Origin: LMUY01 sp964247705 | Lineage (GTDB): Bacteria > Pseudomonadota > Alphaproteobacteria > Acetobacterales > Acetobacteraceae | Assembly (NCBI GenBank): GCA_964247705.1 | Contig: CAXTVQ010000095.1 | Location: forward strand, 1 to 15,321 | Direction: 5' to 3' | DNA: 15,321 bases | In this document: in pieces, positions 7,586-14,934 of the stretch | Position numbering within the stretch: position 1 is the stretch's first letter | How the letters are laid out: the number at the start of each line of letters is the position of its first letter | Translations under genes and position numbers: made by a program | The notes under the pieces: generated by a model | The model's database searches: none | What the model was told of the DNA's origin: nothing | Seen by the model: only the letters and a program-made list of their open reading frames with translations

Positions 7586-8901
7586 TCGGCGGCAACCGGT
7601 TCCACGATGCGGGCGCCCGCCCCGTTGAAGATGGCGTTGAAGATCACGGCGGTGACGGTTCCCATGGCGAGCCCGTTGCCGAGGATGATCTGCAGCGTCG
7701 GCGGGAAGCGGCCGTACAGCCCGGGGACCAGGATCGGCAGTAGCCCGAACGACAGCGCCACGGCCAGGGTGAACAGGTTGCCGGGCACGTGCAGGTCCAC
7801 CCGGCGCAGCATCTCGATGCCGATCCCGCAGATGATGGCGAACACGATGATCGCGGTGCCGCCGACCACCGGCCCCGGGATGGCGTTGGCCAGCCGGGCC
7901 AGCGGGGCGAACAGCGCCAGCACCACCAGCAGTCCGCCACAGGTCGCGGTCACGTAGCGGGACCGCACGCCGGTCGCCCGCACGATGCCGATATTCTCGC
8001 CGCTGGTGATGATCAGCGACGTGCCGAGCAGGCCACCCACGAACGACATCAGCGCGTCGCCCAGAATGGTGCGGGGCACGTCCCGCCGGCGGTTGATCGC
8101 GCGGCCGGCCACCTCGCTGACGGCGACCGTCTGGCTGGTCGCTTCCGCCATCGAGATGACGGCGAACAGGATCAGCGGCAGCGAGGCCAGCACGTCGAAT
8201 TTCGGCCAGCCGAACGGCAGCACGGCCGGCAGGGCGAACAGGGGCCCGGCCCAGACGGCGTCCAGATGCAGCGCGCCGACCACGGCCGCGACCATGCAGC
8301 CGGCGATCAGCCCCGCCATGACCGATAGCTGCCCGAGCATGCCCGGCAGCACGCGGACGAACAGCGCGGTCAGCAGGATGGTGGCGGCGGCGAGGCCCAG
8401 CGATGTCGGGTCGCCGAACCCCGGCGTGCCCGGCCGCCCGGTCACGACGCCGCCATAGATCGCGACCAGGTTGACGCCCACCAGCAGCAGCATGGTGCCG
8501 ATCACCAGGTCGGGGAAAAACCGCAGGCAGCGGCTGAACACCGGCAGCACGACGGCGTAGAACACGGCCGTCATCAGCACGGCCCCGGTGGCGGTCGGCA
8601 GGTCGGTCAGCTTGGCGATGCTGATGAAGATGAACACCGGCGCGCCGCCGGGCACCATCACGAACGGCAGCCGGGCGCCTAGGCGCCACACCCCCAGCGA
8701 TTGCAGCAACGTGCCCAAGCCGCATGCCAGCATCGTGGCACTGATCAGGTTGATGGTGAGCGGCCCCGGCAGGTCCATCGCGCGACCCAGCACGAAGACG
8801 GCCGTGATCGGCGACGCCGCCATCACCAACAGATGTTGCAGGCCGAACACCAGCAGACGGGGCGCTGGCAAGATCGCGTCTACGTCGCTGGGCAAGGACA
8901 T
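7582..8901 (-). CDS. NAT/NCS2 family purine (xanthine/uracil-type) permease
   Basis: 439-residue polytopic inner-membrane protein with the expected ~14 hydrophobic segments. Family marks: the Gln22-His23 pair in TM1, MAEATSQT at 251-258 in TM8 (substrate-binding Glu253), and the NAT signature GENIGIVRATG around 301-311, matching [QEP]-N-x-G-x4-T-[RKG] in its Glu/Gly form. These are proton symporters for xanthine, urate, uracil or related bases. Position as first gene of the purine operon argues for a purine or urate; the Glu-type signature is also seen in uracil carriers, so the substrate is open. The ATG at 8901 is preceded only by a weak GGGGG-type ribosome binding site. A sigma70-like promoter lies about 30 bp upstream. 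The stop overlaps the amidohydrolase ATG (ATGA). Confidence 0.92.
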   Translation of the reverse strand: MSLPSDVDAILPAPRLLVFGLQHLLVMAASPITAVFVLGRAMDLPGPLTINLISATMLACGLGTLLQSLGVWRLGARLPFVMVPGGAPVFIFISIAKLTDLPTATGAVLMTAVFYAVVLPVFSRCLRFFPDLVIGTMLLLVGVNLVAIYGGVVTGRPGTPGFGDPTSLGLAAATILLTALFVRVLPGMLGQLSVMAGLIAGCMVAAVVGALHLDAVWAGPLFALPAVLPFGWPKFDVLASLPLILFAVISMAEATSQTVAVSEVAGRAINRRRDVPRTILGDALMSFVGGLLGTSLIITSGENIGIVRATGVRSRYVTATCGGLLVVLALFAPLARLANAIPGPVVGGTAIIVFAIICGIGIEMLRRVDLHVPGNLFTLAVALSFGLLPILVPGLYGRFPPTLQIILGNGLAMGTVTAVIFNAIFNGAGARIVEPVAAE

Positions 8902-8927
8902 AGAGTTACCCCCGTGGCGATTGTGGA

Positions 8928-8956
8928 GTTAAAACAATTCAGCCTAGCCATGTAAA
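8928..8956 (-). promoter_or_regulatory. Candidate sigma70 promoter of the permease-XDH operon
   Basis: On the minus strand, TTTACA (8956-8951; 5 of 6 match to TTGACA), exactly 17 bp, then TTTAAC (8933-8928; 4 of 6 match to TATAAT). The -10 end lies 26 nt before the permease ATG, giving a short leader of about 20 nt. It is in the only A/T-rich patch of the divergent region. Predicted from sequence only. Confidence 0.5.
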
Positions 8957-8960
8957 CATG
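8949..8960. promoter_or_regulatory. 12-bp dyad (CATGT-AA-ACATG), possible operator
   Basis: Perfect 5-bp inverted arms separated by AA, containing the whole -35 box of the candidate minus-strand promoter. A repressor bound here would block that promoter and could also affect the divergent MFS gene. No regulator gene lies in the window, so the ligand and protein family are unknown. A 12-bp dyad can occur by chance; its position is the main reason to note it. Confidence 0.4.
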
Positions 8961-9108
8961 CTCCGGTCGATGCCTTCGCGGTCGGCGCGGTCCAAGCAAC
9001 CAAAGCGAAGTTTGGGTGGCACTACGATTGCACCGAAGCCTGCCGCAAGAACCATGTCGGCAGCAGACCTCCTCTGCGGGCAAGCGCAACCTTGAAGGTG
9101 TCTGACCG
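8961..9108 (+). other. Upstream region / leader of the MFS transporter gene
   Basis: 148 bp without a gene. No convincing plus-strand -35/-10 pair was found. Two small inverted repeats are present: CTGCCG (9040-9045) with CGGCAG (9058-9063), and GCAGA/TCTGC around a 5-nt loop just after it. GAAGG at 9094-9098 lies 10 nt before the ATG and is the likely ribosome binding site. The hairpins are short and not clearly a riboswitch or attenuator. Confidence 0.35.
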
Positions 9109-10533
9109 ATGACCGAAGGTGTTCAACTCGCCGCCCCGACTTCGGCCGCAGCAGCCCAGGTAGAGGCAGCCCTGGACCAGATCGGTGTCACGACCGCGCA
9201 TAAGCTGATCGTGCTGCTGGTGCTGGTCGGGGTGCTGTTCGACGTGTTCGAGCAGAATACCATCGGCCTCATCGGCCCGATCCTGCGCGCGCAATGGGGC
9301 TTGGGCGCCGCCGATATCGGGTTCCTGAACACCATCACCTTCGCATCGGCTGCGATCGGCCGCCTCGGATCCGGCATCCTGGCGGACCGTCTCGGCCGGC
9401 GCTTCATGCTGAACGTCAACTTGCTGCTGTTCACGGTCGGCGCGGTCATCTGCGCCCTGGCGCCGGGCTACACCGTGTTGGCCTGCGGGCGATTCCTGGT
9501 CGGCTTGGGCCTCGGTGGGGAGATCGTCACCGCCGTCACCCTGCTGGCCGAATTCTGCTCGTCCGGCTTCCGCGGCACCGCCGTCGGCATGATCAACGTG
9601 GGCGGCGAGTTGGGCAACATGCTCGCCCCGGCGTTCGCCCTGGTGATCTTCACCTTGGCGCCCGGTGCCAATGGCTGGCGCTGGCTGTTCGGCGCGCTGG
9701 TGCTGCCCGCCATCATGGTGGTGTTCTACCGCCGCTTCGTGCCCGAGACGCCGCGGTTCCTGGTCGCGCAAGGCCGGGTCACCGAAGCCAACCGGGTCCT
9801 GTCTCAACTGGCGACCGGATCGTTCACCACCAAGAGCTACACCGTAACCGACTACGTCACGGCGGCGCCAGTGCGCGCGGACACCAGGCTCGGCAGCATC
9901 ATCGCCGATATCTCCCGCGGCGGCCTGCTGCGCCGCACAGCCGCGGTGGGGATCGCATCCTGGATGACGTTCGGAGCCCAGCTCACGATCCTGACGCTGA
10001 TGCCGACCATCCTGGTGGCGCAGGGGCACACGATCACCCGCTCGTTCTTCTACACGATCATCCTACAAAGCGGCAGCCTGTTGGGCGCGCTCGCGGCTGC
10101 CATCCTGGCCGCACGGGTCCGGCGCAAGGTCGTGCTGACTGCCGGCGCGATCTGCGCGGTGGTGGCCGGGCTGGGTTTCGGCTTCCTCGCCACCACCGAC
10201 AGCCTGATCCTGCTGTTCGGCGCCGCGTTCCAGTTCTTCGTGCTGCTACTGAACACCACGATCTGGATCTTCGCCCCGGAGAACTACCCGACCCGGGTGC
10301 GGGCGTTCGGCACCTCGTTCATCCTGGCGCTCGGCACCATGGCGGGAGCCTGGATGCCATTGGTCGCCGGGCGCGTGTTCGACATGGGCGGGACGGCCGG
10401 CATGTTCAGCCTGATGGCGGGCATGTACGCCATCTTCGCCATCGCGGTGCAGTTCGCGCCGGAGACGTTCGGGCGCTCGATGGAGGCCGGCTTGGACGTG
10501 GACCACGCCGCCTTGTCCCGCCAGCCAGCCTGA
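9109..10533 (+). CDS. MFS transporter (sugar-porter/AAHS-like), probable ureide or N-heterocycle uptake
   Basis: 474-residue major facilitator with 12 predicted membrane helices. Seen: an acidic TM1 motif (FDVFEQN, 44-50), motif A in the TM2-3 loop (GRLGSGILADRLGRR, 84-98), the TM6-7 loop signature VPETPRFL (211-218) and APENYPTRVRAFG in the second half, typical of sugar-porter/AAHS-type families. The substrate cannot be read from sequence. Divergence from the purine operon and the 1-nt TGATG overlap with a hydantoin-racemase-family gene suggest allantoin, hydantoin or another purine breakdown product. The ATG at 9109 is preceded by GAAGG. An in-frame TTG or GTG slightly further in cannot be excluded, but the 30-residue soluble N-terminus before TM1 is normal. 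Intact. Confidence 0.88.
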   Translation: MTEGVQLAAPTSAAAAQVEAALDQIGVTTAHKLIVLLVLVGVLFDVFEQNTIGLIGPILRAQWGLGAADIGFLNTITFASAAIGRLGSGILADRLGRRFMLNVNLLLFTVGAVICALAPGYTVLACGRFLVGLGLGGEIVTAVTLLAEFCSSGFRGTAVGMINVGGELGNMLAPAFALVIFTLAPGANGWRWLFGALVLPAIMVVFYRRFVPETPRFLVAQGRVTEANRVLSQLATGSFTTKSYTVTDYVTAAPVRADTRLGSIIADISRGGLLRRTAAVGIASWMTFGAQLTILTLMPTILVAQGHTITRSFFYTIILQSGSLLGALAAAILAARVRRKVVLTAGAICAVVAGLGFGFLATTDSLILLFGAAFQFFVLLLNTTIWIFAPENYPTRVRAFGTSFILALGTMAGAWMPLVAGRVFDMGGTAGMFSLMAGMYAIFAIAVQFAPETFGRSMEAGLDVDHAALSRQPA

Positions 10534-11216
10534 TGGCGTGCCTCCTTCTCATCAACCCGAACACCTCCGCCCGCACGACGGAGATAATGCTCGCCGCCGC
10601 GTTGCCGCTGCTGCCGGACGGCATGACGATGCGGGGGGTCCAAGCTGCCGCTGGCGCCGCCATGATCCTGGACGAGGACGCGCTGGAGGCGGCAAGCCGG
10701 GAAGTCGCCAGGATCGGCACGCTGGAAGCCGAGCGGGCCGACGCGATCATCGTGGCGGCGTTCGGCAACCCCGGCGCCGCGCAGTTGCGGGAGCAGCTCG
10801 CCATTCCGGTGGTCGGGATCGGGGAGGCCGCCATCCGGGAAGCAGCGGTTGGTGGCCGGCGCTTCGGCATCGCCACCACCACGCCCCGCCTGGTGCGCGC
10901 GATCGAGGCGAGCGTCCGCAGCCTGGGCCTGGAGGGCTGTTTCACCGGCATCCGCGTGCCGGGCGCCGACCCGCTGATCCTTGCGGCCAGCCCGGCCGAG
11001 CAGGATGCGGCGCTAGCCTTGGCGGCGACGCAATGCATCGAACTGGATGGGGCGGAGGCTGTGGTGATCGGTGGCGGACCGCTGAGTGCCACCGCCACGC
11101 GGCTGCGGGGGCGCTTCCAGACCGAGATCGTGGAGCCGGTTCCGGCCGCCATGCGACAGGTATTGCACGCCTTGGCAGCCCGTTGCCCCACGGAGACGAG
11201 TAGAGCCATTCTGTAA
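10533..11216 (+). CDS. Asp/Glu/hydantoin racemase family protein lacking the usual catalytic cysteines
   Basis: 227 residues, a normal length for hydantoin or allantoin racemases (HyuA/HpxA). The N-terminal LLINPNTS motif, VAAFGNPG at 74-81, VVGIGEAA at 93-100 and VIGGGPLS at 178-185 mark the family. Characterised members use two cysteines, near positions 76-79 and 181-184; here these places are Ala76 and the Gly180-182 run. The cysteines present are 3, 136, 168 and 218. It may be a subfamily with different chemistry, such as a decarboxylase-like or isomerase reaction, or a non-catalytic relative. The ATG overlaps the MFS stop by 1 nt (TGATG), so the two are coupled. In context, allantoin or hydantoin epimerisation is the natural guess, but the missing cysteines weaken it. 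It is followed by the REP-like hairpin pair. Confidence 0.82.
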   Translation: MACLLLINPNTSARTTEIMLAAALPLLPDGMTMRGVQAAAGAAMILDEDALEAASREVARIGTLEAERADAIIVAAFGNPGAAQLREQLAIPVVGIGEAAIREAAVGGRRFGIATTTPRLVRAIEASVRSLGLEGCFTGIRVPGADPLILAASPAEQDAALALAATQCIELDGAEAVVIGGGPLSATATRLRGRFQTEIVEPVPAAMRQVLHALAARCPTETSRAIL

Positions 11217-11228
11217 ACCGCTCCAATC

Positions 11229-11260
11229 CGTCGGGTGCGTTGCGCTTTGGCAACGCACCA
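11229..11260 (+). repeat. REP-like 32-nt hairpin unit, copy 1
   Basis: Perfect 10-bp stem GGTGCGTTGC (11234-11243) / GCAACGCACC (11250-11259) around a GCTTTG loop, preceded by CGTCG and ending in A. It aligns over its full length with the reverse complement of copy 2 (11273-11304), with five differences, four of them paired stem changes. Confidence 0.8.
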
Positions 11261-11272
11261 TGGCGTCGCTTG

Positions 11273-11304
11273 TGGTGGGGTGCCAAAGCGCACCCCACCC
11301 TACG
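11273..11304 (-). repeat. REP-like 32-nt hairpin unit, copy 2 (inverted)
   Basis: Perfect 10-bp stem GGTGGGGTGC (11274-11283) / GCACCCCACC (11290-11299) around CAAAGC, the exact complement of the copy 1 loop. Read on the minus strand it starts CGTAGGGTGGGG, like the GTAGGGTGGG repeats scattered in many proteobacterial genomes. A 12-nt spacer separates it from copy 1, giving a BIME-like inverted pair. Confidence 0.8.
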
Positions 11305-11345
11305 AGTTAGTGCGACGACATCGAGTCGCTGTTCGGAACGCTGTT

Positions 11346-12221
11346 CTAACTGCCGCGGTACGTCGTGTACGAACCCGGCGACAGCAACAGGGGAACGTGG
11401 AAATGTTCCTCGGGGTTAGCCACCCCGAAGCGCACGCATACCGCTGGCAAAAAGGCGCGGTCGAGCGTCGCTGCACCGTGCCGGGCGAAGTAGGCCGTCG
11501 TGTCGAGCCGCCACTCGTAGCGGCAAGCGACCAACTCACCATCCCCCAGCAGCTTCGCAACGCGGCCGCTCCCGTCCGTGATAAAGATGGCGACTCGGAC
11601 CGGGGCGGACCCGGCAGGGCACTGCCACAGCTCACCCCGCAGCCCGGCGGCGGGGCGGCTGCGGGCCGTGTCCAGAACGTGCAGGGAAATGCCGCCCGTG
11701 GCGGCCGGTGCCACCCGATCCAGCAGACGCATCCAGCTGATCGCCTCGACCTCCCGCAAGGCTTCGATCATTTCGGCGTGTGGCGCGGCCTGCAACCGGC
11801 GCTCCATCGCGCCCAAGATCGTCGCGAGCGAGGCATGCCGCACGGCCAGGATGAAGGGGAAACCGAACCGCTCCAAATGGGCCGCATTCGCCGCATCCAG
11901 CTGAGCCGCCGCAGCCTCGTCCAAGGCGTCGATCCGTGCCAAGCGCTGCTCCAGGGTCGACTCGGCCGTGGTGCCTTGGCGCAAGGTCGTGGGCGACAGC
12001 ATGGGATGGCCGCGCAGAAAAGCGAGCTTTGTTAGCTCCGATGCCGCGTGCAGCCGGGTCATCATCGCCGCGTGCAGCGCTGTCAGGCTGGCGAACGGGC
12101 GGGCCTCGGCCAATCCCTGGGTGATCCAGGGCGCATCCTCGAACAGCGGTTCCGTTGCCGCCGCGAAAGCCTCGGGAGCGGCTTCATTCAGGGCGGCAAG
12201 GCGCATTCTCGTATCGGTCAC
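11346..12221 (-). CDS. Bifunctional OHCU decarboxylase / 5-hydroxyisourate hydrolase (allantoin synthase)
   Basis: 291-residue fusion of the two enzymes that follow uricase. Residues 1-165 are OHCU decarboxylase (UraD): FEDAPWI at 27-33, catalytic His72 in GHP, the TAESTLEQ motif at 85-92, and ERFGFPFILAVR at 117-128. Residues 177-291 are the transthyretin-like HIU hydrolase (PucM/UraH): His181 in HVLDT, Arg220, His275 in EEHFHVP, and the C-terminal signature YRGS ending at the last residue. Together they convert 5-hydroxyisourate to (S)-allantoin. The domain order is that of plant allantoin synthase. I chose GTG at 12221 because an AGGGG lies about 9 nt before it; ATG at 12206 would also give a complete domain. 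It starts 11 bp after the permease gene stop and is the last gene of the ABC operon. The open frame up to 12359 is shadow. Confidence 0.95.
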   Translation of the reverse strand: MTDTRMRLAALNEAAPEAFAAATEPLFEDAPWITQGLAEARPFASLTALHAAMMTRLHAASELTKLAFLRGHPMLSPTTLRQGTTAESTLEQRLARIDALDEAAAAQLDAANAAHLERFGFPFILAVRHASLATILGAMERRLQAAPHAEMIEALREVEAISWMRLLDRVAPAATGGISLHVLDTARSRPAAGLRGELWQCPAGSAPVRVAIFITDGSGRVAKLLGDGELVACRYEWRLDTTAYFARHGAATLDRAFLPAVCVRFGVANPEEHFHVPLLLSPGSYTTYRGS

Positions 12222-12232
12222 TGAGGGTGCCC

Positions 12233-13041
12233 CTATTTCATGTAGCGCGAGAAGCCAGCCACCCGCTCCATCAGCGCGAGCAGCATGATCGTCACGATGA
12301 TGATAACGCCACAGGCCGAGGCGGCGCGGCTGTCCAGGTTGTTCTGGATGATGTCCCACAGATGGATCGGCAGCACCTGCGTGCGCGCATCCTGCAGGAA
12401 CAGCGAGACGGGCACGTTGTCGAACGACGCCATGAAGGCGATGAACGCCCCGGATGCGACGCCGGGTGCGATCAGCGGCAGGGTGACACGTCGGAACGTC
12501 CTAAGCTGGCCAGCACCCAGGCTGAGCGAGCAATCGACCAACGCCGGGTCGAGCTGTGCCAGGCTGGCGAGCGTGGTCCGCAGCACGAAGGGGACGCTGA
12601 TCACGACGTGGCCGATGGCGAGCGTCATGAGCGACGGCGGCACCCCGAGGAGCGAGAACAGCATCAGCGATGCGAAGCCGAATGCGAGCGCTGGCAGGAT
12701 CAGCGGCGACATGAACACCAGGTCGAGCACGCGCGCCCAGGCAGCCCGGCTGCGCGCGATCGCAAGTGCCGCGGCCACGCCGAGGATCACGGACGCGATG
12801 ACGGCAATGCAAGCGACTTTCAGGCTGACCAGGGCGGCGTCCTGGATCTCGTTGGCGTCGAGCAGAGCCTGGTACCAGCGCAGCGAGTAGGATGCCGGCG
12901 GGAAGTGCAGCGAGTCTTCGCCGGTGAACGACAGGATCAGGATCACGGCGGTCGGAAAACCAGTACCAGCACCGTCAGCGCCGCGATGGCGCCGAACACG
13001 GCGGTGAAGGAGATTGATTGCCAGTCGGTGTGCCGCGACAT
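12233..13041 (-). pseudogene. ABC transporter permease 2 (PotC-like), 1-nt frameshift near the N-terminus
   Basis: A spermidine/putrescine-type inner-membrane permease, complete except for one missing base. The N-terminus starts at the ATG at 13041 (MSRHTDWQSISF), 6 bp after the permease 1 stop, and runs through a first hydrophobic helix to LVLVF, then hits TGA at 12943-12945. In the neighbouring frame the sequence resumes at FPTAVILILSF and continues without a break to the TAG at 12233. That part includes a normal EAA loop (SLGAGQLRTFRRVTLPLIAP). One extra C in the run read GTTTTCC on the minus strand (about 12952-12960) would restore a 269-residue protein of typical length. If real, the gene makes a 32-residue peptide and import would fail unless rescued by frameshifting. 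A homopolymer base-calling error is an equally good explanation. Confidence 0.88.
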
Positions 13042-13047
13042 CGCCGG

Positions 13048-13887
13048 TCAGCCGTAGATCTGCATGGCGCGGCTGCGTGACAGGGTGATCAGCAGCATGA
13101 TCACCAGCAGCATGGACACCATGAAGATCACCGAGACCGCGGCGGCGAACGGCCAGTTCTGCAAGTCCATCGCCTGCTGGTAGATCATCATGGGCATGTA
13201 GATCAGCCGCGACCCGCCGATCAGCGACTGGGTGACGAAGGCGGTGACGCAGGCGGCGTAGGTCAGTATGGTGCCGGCCGCGATCCCCGGCAGGCTCAGC
13301 GGCAGCACCACCCGGAAAAACGTCCGCCAGGCCCCGGCACCCAGGGTCGCCGAAGCGCTCGACAGGTTCGGGTCGATCCGCTGCAGCGTCGTCATCAGCG
13401 GCAACACCATCAGCGGCATCTGCACCTGCGCCAGCACGATCACCACTCCCGTCTCGCTGAACAGCAGCCGCAGCGGGGCGGCCGACAGGCCCAGCCCCAT
13501 CACCCACTCGTTGACGATGCCGTTGCGCCCCAGGATCACGATCCAGGCGAAGGTGCGCACCACCACGCTGGTGACGATCGGCAGCACGACGACGAACACC
13601 AGCGCCGACCGCAGCCGCGGCCCCGCGCGCATCGACAACCAGGCCAACGGGTAGCCGGCCACCAGGCAAAGCAGCGTGGCTTTTACGCCCACCAGCAGCG
13701 TGGCCCCCAGCACCGACAGGTTCAGCCCGTCGCCGAAGAAATCGAGATACTGGGTCAGGCCCAAGCTGCCCGACATCTGCCGATTCACCTGCAGGCTGGT
13801 GACGACGAGCAGGGCGAGCGGCGCCAGGAAGAACAGGGCGAAGAAGGCGCCCAGCGGGCCCGCCAGCCGCCACGCCGGGTCGGCCAT
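13048..13887 (-). CDS. ABC transporter permease 1 (PotB-like)
   Basis: 279-residue inner-membrane permease of the polyamine/opine/thiamine-type (PotB/CysTW) family. It has about six membrane helices: an N-terminal one at residues 9-32, then the permease core, with the EAA loop TLGAGAWRTFFRVVLPLSLPGI in the second half, which contacts the ATPase. It pairs with permease 2 downstream. ATG at 13887 was chosen because it overlaps the binding-protein stop as TGATG; GTG at 13890, one codon earlier, is equally possible. Intact, unlike its partner. No ribosome binding site stands out, which fits translational coupling. The substrate is discussed under the binding protein. Confidence 0.92.
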   Translation of the reverse strand: MADPAWRLAGPLGAFFALFFLAPLALLVVTSLQVNRQMSGSLGLTQYLDFFGDGLNLSVLGATLLVGVKATLLCLVAGYPLAWLSMRAGPRLRSALVFVVVLPIVTSVVVRTFAWIVILGRNGIVNEWVMGLGLSAAPLRLLFSETGVVIVLAQVQMPLMVLPLMTTLQRIDPNLSSASATLGAGAWRTFFRVVLPLSLPGIAAGTILTYAACVTAFVTQSLIGGSRLIYMPMMIYQQAMDLQNWPFAAAVSVIFMVSMLLVIMLLITLSRSRAMQIYG

Positions 13888-14924
13888 CACACGCGGATGT
13901 CGCGGTTGAATTGCTGGGTCCAGGCGGCGCGGTTCTTGTTCACAGTCGCCCAGTCGAAGAACACCATGTCCTTCAGCGCCGCCGGATCCTTGGCGATAAC
14001 GCTTGCGACCAGGCCGTCGAATGGCACCTGGCTATTGGTGGGGATCACGTTCCAGGGCGATTTCTCCATCGCTGCCTGGACGATGCTGGTGATCTGGCTG
14101 TCGATGTAGGGATACGCCAGGTCCGGCTGCAACGCGCCCCGCACGACGTGCATGCTGGTCTTCCACGCCGGCGTCCCGGTGGAGACGCGGACGAACTCGA
14201 TCGGCACGCCCTTGGCCCTCAGTTCCTCCGCGAAGTTGAAGTTCTGCACGCCGATGTCGATCTCGCACTGTTGGAACAGCGCACCATGGGCACCGAAATT
14301 CGCAGATACCGCCGCCAGGTTCGGCAACAGGCTGTGCAGCTTGCGGAAGCCCGGCGTCATGTCGCTCTCGTTGCCGCCAGCCAGCCGGTTGATGTCGAGC
14401 AGGAACGCCAGCCCCAGCGTGCTGGCCAGCGAGGTGATGCCGACGCGGCTCTTGTATTCCGGCTTCCACAGATCCTCCCACGAGGTCGGCGGCGTCTTCA
14501 CCGTCTTGGGGTTGTACGCGATGCCGATCGCCTGCATCGTGACCGCCGGGCCGTAGGCGCCCTGAAATTGCGGCAGTAGTTCGGCGAAGGCGGGCGACTT
14601 GGTTGCATCGTATTTCGCGATCAATCCGGCGTCGATCGCCTCCAGCGCGGGCCCTTCATCGAGGATGGCCACGTCGAACGGTGGACGCCCGCCTTTCGCC
14701 GCTGTCAGCTTGGCAATCTGCTCCGTGGCGAGCATCACGGCGAGGCTGGCCGTGGCGCCGGTCCGCTTGGCGAAATACGGCACGAGGACCTGCTTCTGCA
14801 CCTCGCCCCAGGTGCCGCCAAACGTCGCCGCGACCAATGTTTCGGCGGCGCGGGCGCGGCCGGCAAAGGCGGTGGCGGCGGACGCGGCCAGTAGCGAGCG
14901 GCGGGACAGAAGGGGAGCTATCAT
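13887..14924 (-). CDS. ABC transporter periplasmic substrate-binding protein (PotD-like, family 1)
   Basis: 345-residue solute-binding protein of the extracellular family 1/PotD type. The N-terminus has a twin arginine (LLSRRSLLAASAATAFAG), suggesting Tat export, with likely cleavage after GRARA near residue 26. Conserved segments include VAATFGGTWGEV, the AIGIAYNPKTV hinge strand and TSWEDLWKPEYKSRVG. The ligand is unknown: PotD relatives bind polyamines, opines and other small cations or acids. Ending the operon with allantoin synthase points to a purine or ureide ligand, but this is inference. ATG at 14924 is preferred over GTG at 14930: AGGA lies 8 nt before the ATG but only 2 nt before the GTG. 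It follows the ATPase gene by 10 bp. Confidence 0.92.
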   Translation of the reverse strand: MIAPLLSRRSLLAASAATAFAGRARAAETLVAATFGGTWGEVQKQVLVPYFAKRTGATASLAVMLATEQIAKLTAAKGGRPPFDVAILDEGPALEAIDAGLIAKYDATKSPAFAELLPQFQGAYGPAVTMQAIGIAYNPKTVKTPPTSWEDLWKPEYKSRVGITSLASTLGLAFLLDINRLAGGNESDMTPGFRKLHSLLPNLAAVSANFGAHGALFQQCEIDIGVQNFNFAEELRAKGVPIEFVRVSTGTPAWKTSMHVVRGALQPDLAYPYIDSQITSIVQAAMEKSPWNVIPTNSQVPFDGLVASVIAKDPAALKDMVFFDWATVNKNRAAWTQQFNRDIRV

Positions 14925-14934
14925 TGGCACCGTC

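Larger units (their letters stand above)
11229..11304. terminator. Possible bidirectional transcription end between convergent genes
   Basis: The paired hairpins fill most of the 129-bp gap between the racemase-family gene (plus strand) and the allantoin synthase gene (minus strand), a place where both transcripts must end. No U-tract follows either stem, so it is not a standard intrinsic terminator. It could instead protect 3' ends or act as a Rho-assisted stop. Confidence 0.35.

Noticed and set aside
7586..8725. Upstream extension of the amidohydrolase frame
   Set aside because: It lies within the NAT permease gene in a different frame and has no protein-like features; the ATG at 7585 overlaps the permease stop in the operon's usual ATGA form.
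9040..9076. Small hairpins in the MFS leader as a possible riboswitch
   Set aside because: Stems of 5-6 bp with no recognisable purine-riboswitch core (three-way junction with conserved loops), so nothing beyond weak structure is supported.
9094..9122. Direct repeat GAAGGTGT at 9094-9101 and 9115-9122, 21 bp apart
   Set aside because: The first copy is the ribosome binding site region and the second is in codons 3-5 of the MFS gene; an 8-nt repeat here is most simply chance.
9022..10029. Minus-strand open frame (335 codons) across the MFS gene
   Set aside because: Composition is His/Gln/Arg/Asp-rich with no hydrophobic pattern or motif; the plus strand carries a clear 12-helix transporter.
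13042..13873. Upstream extension of the permease 2 frame
   Set aside because: Shadow of permease 1. The true N-terminus is in another frame from ATG 13041, joined through a 1-nt shift.
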